Position numbers and translations under genes: made by a program
The notes under the pieces: model-generated
What the model saw: the letters and a program-made list of their open reading frames with translations, nothing else
Told to the model about the DNA's origin: nothing
Database searches by the model: none
Part shown: one piece after another, positions 16,486-25,606 of the stretch
Layout: every line of letters begins with the position of its first letter
How positions within the stretch are numbered: position 1 is the first letter of the stretch
DNA from: JABJOR01 sp965603075
GTDB lineage: Bacteria > Pseudomonadota > Alphaproteobacteria > Rhodospirillales > Casp-alpha2
Reading direction: 5' to 3'
NCBI GenBank assembly: GCA_965603075.1
Contig: CBFDBO010000002.1
Span: forward strand, 62,001 to 126,000
Length of the DNA: 64,000 bases

Positions 16486-18810
16486 ATGAGCAAAACGAAA
16501 AATAAAGAGTGGATAAAACCGCTTATGAAATCGTTGTCTCCCGTGTTTCGGGAAGTCTTGGTTATGTCTGCGTTCGTTAATATCTTGGCTCTCGCCGTAC
16601 CAATTTTTACTCTGCAGGTTTATGACCGTGTCATCCAACACGCGGGTATAAGTACGCTTCAAGGCTTGGTCATTGGTATGACCGTCGTGTTCATCTTTGA
16701 ATATATTCTGCGTCAGTCCCGTTCTCGGATCATGCAAACGGTGGCTCTTCGCGTTGATGTCGAAGTTGGTCGCGCGGTATTTGATAAATTTACGTCTGTA
16801 CCGTTAAACGTTCTTGAAGCGCGGTCTTCCAATGATTGGCAATCATTATTCCGTGATGTTGATGTGGTGAGAAACACACTCTCAGGGGCCCCCGCCATCT
16901 TGTTATGTGATTTACCATTCGCCATTTTATTCTTTGGACTAATTGCTGTCATTGCAACACCGCTTATTTGGGTGTTGGGTATCATCATTCCCTTGTTCCT
17001 GTTTGTGACCTATCGGGCGGGATCGGTTATGGGGAAAGCCACAAACGAAGAACGTAATACATCCCAAAGCCGTGACAGTTTAATAGCTGAAATGATCAAT
17101 GGTCGCGCAACAATCAAGGCCTTAGCTTTGGAAGGTGCCATGCGTCCCGTATGGGAAGAGCGGCATGCCAATAATATAGAAAGTTCAATTGTACGCGGAT
17201 CAAACACCGATAAATATACGAACCTTGGTCAGACCTTAACAATGTCAACGAGCCTGTTCATGACCACCATGGGGGCAACCATGATCATTAATCAATCCAT
17301 GACCATGGGATCGTTAATTGCCTCAAATATGTTGGCTGGACGATTGTTAGGTCCCCTTAATCAATTGGTTATGCATTGGCGGACCTATAGTGGATACCGT
17401 TTAGCCCTTGAACGCTTGGGGGAGGTGTTTGCCATAGAAAGCGAACGCATGGAAAGCGATGTTAAGTTGAGCAGGCCTGAAGGCAAAATTGAATGCTCTA
17501 ACCTCAGTTTTACTTATGCGGGGGCTGCTAAGCCCGTTTGCGATAACATTACCTTATCATTTGCATCGAAAACTATGCACGCTCTTGTGGGACGAAATGG
17601 CTGCGGTAAAACAACCTTACTGAAAATGATCCAAGGGCTTTATCGTCCCGAGAGTGGACGTGTTGTTATTGATGGGGCTGATATTTCACAATTCTCACGT
17701 CCGGAATTGGCACGGTGGATGGGGTATGTGCCACAGGAGAGTACTTTATTTGCAGGCACGGTTCGCGAAAACATCACCCACCGATTCCCAGAAGCAACGG
17801 ATGATCAGATCATCACGGCCTCTAAGGCGGCTGGCGTACATGAGTTTATTATTGATCTCGCAGATGGTTATGCTTCGGACATTGGTGAGGCTGGTCGTCG
17901 GCTATCGGGTGGGCAGCGTCAACGTATTGCCATTGCACGGGCATTGATTGGCAACCCATCAGTATTATTGCTTGATGAACCCTCAAGTAGTCTTGACCGT
18001 CAAGCTGAAACAGAATTACGAAATACGCTTATAGAGCTCAGCAAAAGTCACACGGTGATTATTGTTACCCATAGTCCAATTCTATTGGCGGTTTGTGAAA
18101 ATCTTGTGGCTTTGGATAAAGGCAAAGTGGCGCTTGCAGGTCCTGCTAAAGAAATATTGCCACAATTATTTGGTGTCAATAAATCAGCGGCTTCCCAAGC
18201 GAAAAGCCCCTCCCCAACCCAAACACCACCACCAGCCCCCGCGCCCAACCCTGCTCCCGTTCAACAAGCTCCCGTTCAACAAGCTCCCGTTCAACAAGCT
18301 CCCGTTCAACAAGCTCCAGCTCAACAAGCTCCTGCTCAACAAGCCCCCGCTCAACACCCTGCCCCGCAAGTTCCCGCTGCCGCAACGCTACAACAAGCGC
18401 CTGCTCCAGCACCTGTTATTGCTGCCGTTGCCCCGGCAATTCAACCGGTCGCGCCGTCTCCCGTGCCGCCGCCCCTCAATGCGGCTCCAATCTCCGCTCC
18501 AATACCGGCCCCAATACCGGCTCCAATTTCAGCGCCCGTTGCCCAAACTCCCGCAGCACCTGCAATTAAATCTGCTGCTACACCTACAAAATCAGCCATT
18601 CGCCAGGTCGGAAAACCCAAAGCCATTAAAGGCGCTGGTGTAAAACTTGCACCCCAACCATCCCAACCAGCACCCAAACCACAACAAACCGCCCCTTCAC
18701 CCGCTCCCGCTCCACCAAAAAAGCTGGTCAAGAAACCAGACGTTATTACGTCTGATCCTTATTCAGATGCGCTTACATCTCTGACACAAAACCAGAAAGG
18801 TTCTACCTAA
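16486..18810 (+). CDS. Type I secretion ABC transporter (permease-ATPase) with Pro/Ala/Gln tail
   Basis: Inner-membrane exporter that drives one-step secretion of RTX-like proteins. The protein has 774 residues. It enters the membrane domain almost at once (about 25-300), so it lacks an N-terminal C39 peptidase-like domain. The ATPase domain has Walker A GRNGCGKTT (about 369-377), signature LSGGQRQRIAIA (about 472) and Walker B VLLLDEPSSSLD (about 491-502). After about residue 560 comes an unusual ~210-residue low-complexity tail rich in Pro, Ala and Gln with seven VQQAP-type repeats, ending in a basic stretch. The HlyD adaptor follows 18 bases later. No RTX substrate gene is in the window; the tolC gene at 4.4-5.8 kb could supply the outer-membrane channel. 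Confidence 0.94.
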   Translation: MSKTKNKEWIKPLMKSLSPVFREVLVMSAFVNILALAVPIFTLQVYDRVIQHAGISTLQGLVIGMTVVFIFEYILRQSRSRIMQTVALRVDVEVGRAVFDKFTSVPLNVLEARSSNDWQSLFRDVDVVRNTLSGAPAILLCDLPFAILFFGLIAVIATPLIWVLGIIIPLFLFVTYRAGSVMGKATNEERNTSQSRDSLIAEMINGRATIKALALEGAMRPVWEERHANNIESSIVRGSNTDKYTNLGQTLTMSTSLFMTTMGATMIINQSMTMGSLIASNMLAGRLLGPLNQLVMHWRTYSGYRLALERLGEVFAIESERMESDVKLSRPEGKIECSNLSFTYAGAAKPVCDNITLSFASKTMHALVGRNGCGKTTLLKMIQGLYRPESGRVVIDGADISQFSRPELARWMGYVPQESTLFAGTVRENITHRFPEATDDQIITASKAAGVHEFIIDLADGYASDIGEAGRRLSGGQRQRIAIARALIGNPSVLLLDEPSSSLDRQAETELRNTLIELSKSHTVIIVTHSPILLAVCENLVALDKGKVALAGPAKEILPQLFGVNKSAASQAKSPSPTQTPPPAPAPNPAPVQQAPVQQAPVQQAPVQQAPAQQAPAQQAPAQHPAPQVPAAATLQQAPAPAPVIAAVAPAIQPVAPSPVPPPLNAAPISAPIPAPIPAPISAPVAQTPAAPAIKSAATPTKSAIRQVGKPKAIKGAGVKLAPQPSQPAPKPQQTAPSPAPAPPKKLVKKPDVITSDPYSDALTSLTQNQKGST
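18253..18357 (+). repeat. Seven tandem 15-bp units in the ABC exporter tail
   Basis: In-frame repeat of GCTCCCGTTCAACAA, encoding APVQQ. The first four copies are nearly identical and the last three are diverged to APAQQ. The near identity at the DNA level suggests recent slippage expansion, so copy number probably varies between strains. Confidence 0.92.
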
Positions 18811-18828
18811 GGGTAGGAAGCGATAGAA

Positions 18829-20175
18829 ATGGCATTTGCAGAGACAAGAACACGTTCTAGGGGGGGCACGGGCAATCGCGAGGCCGACTCCTCGCTTGAT
18901 CAATTGCTTGGTCGGCACCCTCTACCATCATGGCGAATGCTTGCTTGGCCTTTGATGATCTTTATGAGCGTTCTTATCGTGTGGTCTTTTTTTGCTCAGT
19001 TAGAAGAGTTCGCGGTTGTGAACGGTGAAGTTATCCCCCTTGGTAAAGTGAAAACGATACAACATCTTGAAGGCGGGATTATTGAAGATATATACGTAAA
19101 AGAAGGCGACTTTGTTTCTCTCGACCAACCGCTGTTACAATTGGATTTAGGGTCCGGTGGAACCAACGTTGAAGAGCTACAAGTTCGTTTAGACGGTGAA
19201 ATATTAACCCACGCACGGCTCGTCGCCGAAGCGAGTGGTATGCCGCTTGATTTTCCTCAAGGACTGATTGAGCGTCTCCCTGAAATGGTTGAATCACATA
19301 CGCAAACCTATAATGCGCGTTTAAGCGAACTGGCATCATCTGTGAACATTCTGAATGAACAGGTCCGGCAAAAAGAATTGGAAGTCAAAGAGCTTGAAGC
19401 GCAACGTACAGCCATATCCAAGAACCTCAAATTGGCTCAAGAACGTTTCAAAATGTCCGAATCTTTGTTGTCCGAAGGGCTGACAGCGAAAATGGAGCAC
19501 CTTGAATTAGAAGCAGAGCTGGAAAGTCTGGAGGGTGATTTAAACAGCATAAATCCCTCTATTCCAAGGGCTCAAGCGGCTGTTGCTGAATCAAGGTCTC
19601 GTGTTGCAGAGGCTGAAAAGAAGTTTCGCCGTGAAGCTAAAGAAGATTTAAGCGACAGTGAGCAACAAATTGCTAGAATTGGCGAGCTTCTTGATAAAGC
19701 AAAGCAGCAAGGTGTCCGCGCAGAAATTAAAAGCCCGATTGAAGGTATTGTCAAAAATATGATCTATAATACCATCGGGGGTGTTATCAGACCCGGCGAC
19801 GCGATTCTGGAAATTGTCCCTACTGGTGATCAATTGGTTATAGAAGCACGCTTAAACCCTACTGATCGGGGGTATGTAACAATTGACCAAGAAGCCTTGG
19901 TTAAAATATCAACCTATGATTATGCTCGATATGGTGGGCTCATAGGGCGTGTTGTCTCTGTGGCACCGGATTCTTCAATTGATGAAGGGGGGGAGCCCTA
20001 TTTCAGGGTGATTGTTGAAACAGAACGCACTTATTTAGGGGTGAACGAGGGTGAATTACCCATCACACCGGGCATGCAAGCCAGTGTTGATATTGAAACA
20101 GGAACCCGCTCTGTGCTTGAATATTTGGTCAAACCCATCTTAAAGCTACAGCATGAAGCCTTTAGAGAACGCTGA
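18829..20175 (+). CDS. HlyD-family type I secretion membrane-fusion protein
   Basis: Periplasmic adaptor linking the ABC exporter to a TolC-type outer-membrane channel. The 448-residue protein has a cytoplasmic N-terminus (1-35), a single membrane helix (about 36-60), and the first lipoyl half-motif (VKTIQHLEGGIIEDIYVKEGDFV). A long alpha-helical hairpin follows (about 115-295), then the second lipoyl half (RAEIKSPIEGIVKNM) and the beta-barrel C-terminus with the conserved LPITPGMQASVDIETG. AGGAAG precedes the ATG. It lies 18 bases downstream of the exporter gene and is surely co-transcribed with it. Length and domain order are standard for the family. Confidence 0.96.
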   Translation: MAFAETRTRSRGGTGNREADSSLDQLLGRHPLPSWRMLAWPLMIFMSVLIVWSFFAQLEEFAVVNGEVIPLGKVKTIQHLEGGIIEDIYVKEGDFVSLDQPLLQLDLGSGGTNVEELQVRLDGEILTHARLVAEASGMPLDFPQGLIERLPEMVESHTQTYNARLSELASSVNILNEQVRQKELEVKELEAQRTAISKNLKLAQERFKMSESLLSEGLTAKMEHLELEAELESLEGDLNSINPSIPRAQAAVAESRSRVAEAEKKFRREAKEDLSDSEQQIARIGELLDKAKQQGVRAEIKSPIEGIVKNMIYNTIGGVIRPGDAILEIVPTGDQLVIEARLNPTDRGYVTIDQEALVKISTYDYARYGGLIGRVVSVAPDSSIDEGGEPYFRVIVETERTYLGVNEGELPITPGMQASVDIETGTRSVLEYLVKPILKLQHEAFRER

Positions 20176-20338
20176 TGAGTAGTAAAGATTAGTCCCTTAA
20201 GTAATTATAAAGTATGATTTGTTAAGTCTTTTATTATAAGGTCCAGTATAAATACACATAAATTTAGAATAATAATTTATAGCTCGTTTAAAGACACTTT
20301 GGGGAATCCGGTATAGCCGGTGAGGAAGAGGTTTTACT

Positions 20339-21133
20339 ATGTCGTTTGGGACGCTCGTCGGGTTACTCGTTGCATTGGGCTTGTTTCTAGGCGCAATTTT
20401 TATAAGTACCGATAATTGGTATATCTTTTTTAGTGGTGCGAGTTTCATTCTTGTTGTTGGGGGAACGCTTGCTTCAACATTTATTTCTTATGAACCGCGC
20501 TATGTTTTATTATCATTGAAGCTTCTCTATCGAATTTTCATGTCCTCAAAAATTGGTCGTAACCTTCTTAAAACCGAAGTTGGTCGTATCATCAAATGGT
20601 CATACACCGTACAGAAAAAAGGTCTACCAGCCTTAGAGATTGAGACCCAAAAGGCCGTTAGAGGCGATAAGTTCCTGAAATTTGGTATCGATATGGTGGT
20701 CAGTGGTTATACCGGCGAAGAAGTACGCCAAATTTTAACAAATACAATTGATACCACCTATGCCCGTAATACGGTTCAAGTGAGTATCTTGCGTAATATG
20801 GCCGCCTCTGCACCTGCATTTGGTATGATTGGGACTTTGATTGGGTTGATTATCATGCTCGATAGCATGGGGGGCGACCCCAGTATGCTGGGTAAAGGCC
20901 TAGCGGTTGCTTTGCTTACCACCCTTTATGGTGTGTTGTTTGCCCGGTTAATTTTGTCCCCCGTTGCCGACAAGGTTCAACAACGTGAGCAAATAGTACG
21001 TTTTAGAAATTTTCTTGTTGCAGAAGGTTTATCTTTATTAGCAGAGCGCCGGAGCCCGAGGTATATTCAAGATCGAATGAATAGTTTCCTCGATCCGTCT
21101 TTACATTTTAACATTGATAAAATGCGGAAATAA
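20339..21133 (+). CDS. motA: MotA-like stator / proton-channel protein
   Basis: Inner-membrane protein of 264 residues with the four-helix MotA layout: helices at about 5-25 and 30-50, a cytoplasmic loop, and paired C-terminal helices (about 150-170 and 185-205). Typical segments are present: NMAASAPAFGMIGTLIGLI, GGDPSMLGKGLAVALLTTLYG. It forms an ion channel with its MotB-type partner and powers rotation of a coupled machine. The next gene encodes that partner. No flagellar structural or chemotaxis gene is in the window, and the pair follows the type I secretion genes after 163 bases. It may be the flagellar motor stator located away from the flagellar cluster, or a stator for another envelope machine; the sequence alone does not decide. 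Confidence 0.85.
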   Translation: MSFGTLVGLLVALGLFLGAIFISTDNWYIFFSGASFILVVGGTLASTFISYEPRYVLLSLKLLYRIFMSSKIGRNLLKTEVGRIIKWSYTVQKKGLPALEIETQKAVRGDKFLKFGIDMVVSGYTGEEVRQILTNTIDTTYARNTVQVSILRNMAASAPAFGMIGTLIGLIIMLDSMGGDPSMLGKGLAVALLTTLYGVLFARLILSPVADKVQQREQIVRFRNFLVAEGLSLLAERRSPRYIQDRMNSFLDPSLHFNIDKMRK

Positions 21134-21172
21134 TCGGGATGATAATTTATCACATAGGTGGTGAGGTCTGTA

Positions 21173-21898
21173 ATGGCTGATGATAACCCCCCTCCTGACG
21201 AGAGTTGGATGACCACCTACGCCGATGCCATTACTTTGTTAATGGCGTTTTTCGTGATGTTATTGACATTTGCTGAATATGACCTGCCCGCCTATGAAGC
21301 GGCCGCGGCGGCTATTAAAAGTGAAGTGGGTAATAGAGACGAAACAAGCCCGATTAGTGATTTACAGATCATATTACAAGACGTAGCAACGGACATGCAG
21401 GCTGATCAGGTAATCTCCGTCAGCAAAGATAAAAAAGGGCTGATAATAGAGATACAAGCGGGTGCTTTTTATGAACCCGGTAAAGCAAAGCTAAAAAAAG
21501 CGGCAATCCCCGTTCTTGAAAACCTTGTTCAAGTTATTGCAGCCCCAAGATATGATTATTATATGATCGAAACAGAGGGGCATTCTGATGATGATCCCAT
21601 CAGCACGGAAATGTTCCCCTCAAATTGGGAATTATCGGCGGCAAGGGCAGCGGCTGTTGTACGTTATTTGATTAGTGTGAATGTAGCGGCGCATCGTATG
21701 AAGACTTCTGGTTTTGCTGAAACTCAGCCCAAATTGCCCAATCGTAATGAAGAAGGTGTCGCTATTCCAGCCAACCAGATGCTTAATCGTCGCGTGAATA
21801 TCCGTATAACACCCATGACCTCTGACCAACGTATGTTTAATGATGAGCAACTTTTAATCGCCCGGCGCATTGAACAGAATGCGGCGGCGGCAAATTAA
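21173..21898 (+). CDS. motB: MotB-like stator protein with OmpA peptidoglycan-binding domain
   Basis: Partner of the preceding MotA-like protein. The 241-residue protein has a short cytoplasmic N-terminus, then one membrane helix (about 15-36) with the proton-carrying aspartate in TTYADAITLLMAFF. A plug/linker and an OmpA-type peptidoglycan-anchoring domain (about 95-225) follow, with GHSDDDPI and FPSNWELSAARAAAVVRYL, which are characteristic of MotB/PomB. The ATG at 21173 was preferred over an in-frame GTG 15 bases upstream because GAGGT lies 7 bases before it. It is 39 bases after the MotA-like gene and converges with the MBL hydrolase gene 18 bases further on. Confidence 0.87.
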   Translation: MADDNPPPDESWMTTYADAITLLMAFFVMLLTFAEYDLPAYEAAAAAIKSEVGNRDETSPISDLQIILQDVATDMQADQVISVSKDKKGLIIEIQAGAFYEPGKAKLKKAAIPVLENLVQVIAAPRYDYYMIETEGHSDDDPISTEMFPSNWELSAARAAAVVRYLISVNVAAHRMKTSGFAETQPKLPNRNEEGVAIPANQMLNRRVNIRITPMTSDQRMFNDEQLLIARRIEQNAAAAN

Positions 21899-21916
21899 GA
21901 CCCAAGGTGTGATTTA

Positions 21917-22750
21917 TTAGCCAAGATCAGCAATATCAATTGTCGTGCCTTCAACAGCAACAAAGGTATTGTCCCATTGGGCTTTCGCTAATTTGGCAAT
22001 GTTATCCATAAAATCATCATCATGATCAGGATCATGATGGAAAATGGCGAGGTTTTTGGCGTTTGCGATCTTGCACAGTCTCAAGCCCTCATTCCATGTA
22101 GAATGCCCCCAACCGATTTTTGATGGAAATTCTTCTTCTGTATAAGTGCTGTCATAGATAACCAAATCGGCACCTTCGATCAACTTCAATACATTTTGGT
22201 CCGTTTCTCCGGGCACGTGCTCTGTGTCCGTAATATACGCTATGGACTTACCGTCATGTTCAATACGGTACCCAGATGACCCATTGGGGTGATTAAGCGG
22301 AGCTGTCTTAATATGAACCTCATTGGTCAAATCAAACGAATCGCCCATTTTGAAATCTACGTAATTAGTTTGGGCGGTCATGGCTTCTAAGGGAATTGGA
22401 AACATTGGGTTGTCCATTTGCGCAGAAAGGACCTTTTGAATGCCGCCTTTTTCGTATAAGTGGCCTGCTAAAATATCAATGGACATTTTGCTGTTATAGG
22501 CCGGCGCAAAGAAGGGAAAGCCGTTGATGTGATCCCAGTGGGTGTGCGTTAGGAGAATATGGAAGTCTTCGGCCTCTAATTTCTGCATTTCTGTGCCCAG
22601 CTGACGAATCCCCGTTCCGGCATCTAGAATTAATCGGTATCCATTACACATGACTTCAATGCAACTCGTATTGCCGCCATAACGCATATGATTGGGGGTA
22701 GCACACGCTATGCTACCTCTTACTCCCCAGAATTTAACCGTAAATGCCAT
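21917..22750 (-). CDS. MBL-fold metallohydrolase
   Basis: Metallo-beta-lactamase-fold hydrolase of 277 residues, predicted cytoplasmic. It begins MAFTVKFWGVRGS, and the metal site HTHWDH appears near residue 70. Further ligands are in ITDTEHVPGE and the C-terminal IFHHDPDHDDDFMD, a signature of a subfamily with RNase Z/phosphodiesterase-like active sites. The physiological substrate is unknown. Because class III cyclases lie nearby and some MBL proteins are cyclic-nucleotide phosphodiesterases, a role in removing cyclic nucleotides is possible but only a guess from context. Confidence 0.88.
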   Translation of the reverse strand: MAFTVKFWGVRGSIACATPNHMRYGGNTSCIEVMCNGYRLILDAGTGIRQLGTEMQKLEAEDFHILLTHTHWDHINGFPFFAPAYNSKMSIDILAGHLYEKGGIQKVLSAQMDNPMFPIPLEAMTAQTNYVDFKMGDSFDLTNEVHIKTAPLNHPNGSSGYRIEHDGKSIAYITDTEHVPGETDQNVLKLIEGADLVIYDSTYTEEEFPSKIGWGHSTWNEGLRLCKIANAKNLAIFHHDPDHDDDFMDNIAKLAKAQWDNTFVAVEGTTIDIADLG

Positions 22751-23082
22751 AAACGCTCTCGTTTTTTTTGTTATTAACCTGTGACTGATGTTATATCTAA
22801 CTTATCAGCCTAATATTATTTAATTTCAATCGCGCCGTAATAACCCTCATACCAGATATTTGAGCATGAAGAAATAATTTAAATTGAGTTATATACTAAT
22901 AATTCAGTCACTAATATGAGAATTCAGTAATCATAATTCATTCATATGACTGTACTTTGATTAAATATATATGAAACTAGTCATATGAAAAATACAATAC
23001 ACTGGCTTCGCGTGCTAAAAATTGTCAAATTGGGTGATCAGGATTAATCTGAGCGAAATAATATAAATGGATAAAGTACACT
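22751..23082. other. AT-rich intergenic region, 332 bases
   Basis: Divergent promoter region between the MBL hydrolase and the lipoprotein gene. It is AT-rich, and the heptamer TCATATG appears twice (near 22943 and 22981). I see no RNA gene, hairpin terminator or credible open frame. Confidence 0.5.
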
Positions 23083-23709
23083 ATGAGTCGCTTTCTACAG
23101 GTTTTTAAAACCATCACATCTGTCGTTATAGCGGCTTGCCTTCTTGGTAGCTGTTATATGCCAATGAAGTTTGATATAGAAGTCGAACTGACCCGTGAAG
23201 GTTTCTATAGCATGATTTTCGATGGTTATATCGTAAAGGTCGCTTTTTATGATGAAATTCGCCAAAAGAAGATCGAGGCTACTGATATCAGAACCAAGGC
23301 CGAATCATTCCGTAAAAGCTTATCCCTCGACCCTTCGGTAAAATCCGTAAAGTATATCCAGCAAGGGGTGTATCAGATCCATTGGGAAAAAACGGGTGAT
23401 ATTCTTCAATCTAAATTTGTTACCTTTATGCAGCGTAACGAGAATATGCTTAGTCTGAAGTATGTAAAAACCAAAGGAACGGTTCAACTGGCAGGCACAT
23501 CGGCAAGTCAGGATCAACGCAAACGAGTCTCAGAAATGGGGCTCGATTCATCCGGACAGATCAGATTTATTACAAATGCAAAAATTGTTGGTCATAATGC
23601 GAATCGCGTTATTGATTATGCGACCCGTGGTCCTCGGTTCATGATGTATATATGGGATATTGATAGTGTATTCTCTCCCACACCCAACCTGACGGTCAGT
23701 ATGCACTAA
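23083..23709 (+). CDS. Putative lipoprotein of unknown function
   Basis: Unrecognised 208-residue envelope protein. The N-terminus is a lipoprotein signal peptide: basic start, hydrophobic 10-22, and lipobox LGSC with the lipidated cysteine at about position 24 (an IAAC at 16-19 is an alternative). The mature part starts MKFDIEVELTREGFYSMIFDGYIVKVAF, a beta-strand-rich pattern. No catalytic motif stands out. It stands alone between a divergent and a convergent neighbour, so it is probably monocistronic, ending at the terminator about 30 bases downstream. Confidence 0.75.
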   Translation: MSRFLQVFKTITSVVIAACLLGSCYMPMKFDIEVELTREGFYSMIFDGYIVKVAFYDEIRQKKIEATDIRTKAESFRKSLSLDPSVKSVKYIQQGVYQIHWEKTGDILQSKFVTFMQRNENMLSLKYVKTKGTVQLAGTSASQDQRKRVSEMGLDSSGQIRFITNAKIVGHNANRVIDYATRGPRFMMYIWDIDSVFSPTPNLTVSMH

Positions 23710-23737
23710 AACACTATACACTAAAACAGTATGCGAT

Positions 23738-23772
23738 AAAAAAAGGGCAACCTGCGAAGGCTGCCCTTTGTC
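23738..23772. terminator. Terminator hairpin between convergent genes
   Basis: Inverted repeat AAAGGGCA(A/G)CC ... AGGCTGCCCTTT with flanking A and T runs, between the lipoprotein gene (+) and the 3-hydroxyisobutyrate dehydrogenase-like gene (-). The A run on one side and T run on the other suit use in either direction. Confidence 0.85.
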
Positions 23773-23791
23773 ATTATAATGTTTCGTATAT

Positions 23792-24652
23792 CTAGGTAAG
23801 TCGTGTAATCAGACTTGATGTGTCAAATCTATTACCACCGTTTTCCTGAACTTCACCATAGAACTGATCGATAATTTCAGTAATGGGAAGCAGTGCGCCA
23901 TTGTTTTTGGCTTCTGACATGGCGATGCCTAAATCTTTACGCATCCAATCAACAGCAAAGCCATGGTCAAATTTACCATCAATCATGGTTTCATAACGGT
24001 TTTCCATTTGCCAAGAACCTGCTGCCCCTTTTGAGATAACTTCGATGACTGATTTCATATCAAGCCCAGCGCGGGTACCAAAAGCGATACCTTCCGATAA
24101 ACCTTGCACCAAGCCTGCGATGCAAATTTGATTGACCATCTTGGCAAGTTGTCCACTACCGACCGGACCTAAAAGCCGCTGCATGCGGGCGTAGCTTTCA
24201 ATAATGGTGGTTGCTTTGTCATAAGCATCTTGTTTTCCACCAATCATCACGGTCAGCACGCCATTCTCAGCGCCAGCTTGGCCACCGGATACGGGCGCGT
24301 CAATGAAGCCTATTCCGGCTTGATTGGCATCGCTTTCCATTTCACGGGCGATTTCTGCTGAGGCCGTAGTATGATCTACCAAAACCGCGCCTGCGCTCAT
24401 TCCTGCAAGCACACCGTCATCACCATAGGTGACACTGCGAATGTCGTCATCATTGCCAACACACATACAGACGATGTCACACCCTTTAGCGGCTTCAGCC
24501 GGGGTGGTTGCAAAGCTTCCGCCATATTCCGTTGCCCAGTTTTCTGCTTTTGCCGTGGTGCGGTTATAGACGGTGACATCAAAGCCAGCTTTTTTCATGT
24601 GTCCTGCCATGGGGTAACCCATGACGCCTAAGCCGATAAATGCGGTTTTCAT
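23792..24652 (-). CDS. 3-hydroxyisobutyrate dehydrogenase-family NAD(P)-dependent oxidoreductase
   Basis: Beta-hydroxyacid dehydrogenase of 286 residues. The Rossmann motif IGLGVMGYPMAGHMKKAG is at the N-terminus. The substrate-binding DAPVSGGQAGAENG (near 120) and the catalytic lysine segment GQLAKMVNQI (near 170) are typical of the family, which includes 3-hydroxyisobutyrate, tartronate semialdehyde and glyoxylate/succinic semialdehyde reductases. The exact substrate cannot be fixed by eye. The ATG at 24652 has GGAA upstream; a longer frame to 24745 overlaps the preceding gene and begins with non-family sequence. It follows the inositol-phosphatase-like gene by 40 bases on the same strand. 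Confidence 0.93.
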   Translation of the reverse strand: MKTAFIGLGVMGYPMAGHMKKAGFDVTVYNRTTAKAENWATEYGGSFATTPAEAAKGCDIVCMCVGNDDDIRSVTYGDDGVLAGMSAGAVLVDHTTASAEIAREMESDANQAGIGFIDAPVSGGQAGAENGVLTVMIGGKQDAYDKATTIIESYARMQRLLGPVGSGQLAKMVNQICIAGLVQGLSEGIAFGTRAGLDMKSVIEVISKGAAGSWQMENRYETMIDGKFDHGFAVDWMRKDLGIAMSEAKNNGALLPITEIIDQFYGEVQENGGNRFDTSSLITRLT

Positions 24653-24692
24653 AATATTGTTTCCGTGTTCTAGTTTGTGGAGTGTTAAGGTT

Positions 24693-25538
24693 TCAATCCC
24701 ATAAAAGATTCCGCAGAGTTTGCCATGCAACGCTATCGGGTGCAATCATCAGATGACCATCAGGGGCAGATCCTGCAGCATTATAGGGGGTCGCATCTTC
24801 TAAAAAACCTTGGTGATACCCTGCTTCGCTCGCAATAAGTACACCGGGCGCGTGATCCCAAGGCTTAAGGTGGAGGCCGTATTGAAGATATTGAATCTTA
24901 CCAAGGGCTAAGTCCATATACTCTCGCCCGCAACACCGATACCGCTTTGTTATTGATGGTAAGTCTTTCTCTTTGTTATCAATTCTTCGCTGCAAACGTT
25001 TGGATAAGCGATGTCCAACGGAGCCTTTTAAAGTGCTCATCGAATGGAATTTTTGCCCTTCTTGTTCTTTTTGTCTTGTGGTTAACCGTACACCATCGCA
25101 CCAAGCCCCCTGTCCGACGACAGCACTACAAGTCTTTTGGGTAATAGGGTCATGAATCCACCCTGCTTGAATTTTGCCATGATTTAAAAAGGCAACCATG
25201 ACGGCAAAACACCGGATTCCGCGTGCATAATTCCCGGTACCATCAATAGGATCTATAATCCAGACGGGCGTTTGGGAATGGATCAAGTTAAGTTGTGATG
25301 GGTCTTCCGAGACACCTTCTTCACCCAAAATAGCCGATCCGGGGAGCACGTCTTGAAAGCTTTTTGAAAGCGCCGCCTCGGTTGCTAAATCGGCAACGGT
25401 CACCAATTCACCTTGTTTCTTCTCTTGGATGTCATCATCACCGAGTTGTTGGAACAAAGGCATAATTTCGCGGGCTGCAATATCGCTTATTATTGTGGTT
25501 ATATCATCTGAATGGAGTTTTGTGCCTGGAATTATCAT
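24693..25538 (-). CDS. Inositol monophosphatase-family protein (histidinol-phosphatase/CysQ-like)
   Basis: Mg-dependent, lithium-sensitive-type phosphatase superfamily member, about 281 residues. Metal-binding motifs are complete: GEEG (near 72), WIIDPIDGTGNYARG (near 95), and WDHAPGVLIASEAG (near 220). Substrates in this family include inositol phosphates, histidinol phosphate and 3',5'-bisphosphate nucleotides, and the sequence does not let me choose. Start choice: the frame is open to 25619, where it would overlap the divergent acetyltransferase gene. The ATG at 25538 fits the family N-terminus (IISDIAAREIMPLF soon after) and has GGTGAT ahead, while an ATG at 25604 has no ribosome-binding site. 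Confidence 0.87.
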   Translation of the reverse strand: MIIPGTKLHSDDITTIISDIAAREIMPLFQQLGDDDIQEKKQGELVTVADLATEAALSKSFQDVLPGSAILGEEGVSEDPSQLNLIHSQTPVWIIDPIDGTGNYARGIRCFAVMVAFLNHGKIQAGWIHDPITQKTCSAVVGQGAWCDGVRLTTRQKEQEGQKFHSMSTLKGSVGHRLSKRLQRRIDNKEKDLPSITKRYRCCGREYMDLALGKIQYLQYGLHLKPWDHAPGVLIASEAGYHQGFLEDATPYNAAGSAPDGHLMIAPDSVAWQTLRNLLWD

Positions 25539-25606
25539 ATCACCAGCATAACCAGTGATTTCTTTTAAAACCAGCGTCTTGCAGTGTAGTTTATGTTGAG
25601 TCATAC

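Noticed and set aside
18253..18357. Regular short repeats that could suggest a CRISPR-like array
   Set aside because: The 15-bp units are contiguous without spacers, in frame and inside the ABC exporter gene, so they are a coding microsatellite.
18062..18643. A 193-codon frame overlapping the ABC exporter tail in another phase
   Set aside because: Composition (Leu/Pro/Gln/Arg repeats) is the frame-shifted reading of the same tandem repeats, and the exporter frame is continuous from the ATPase domain.
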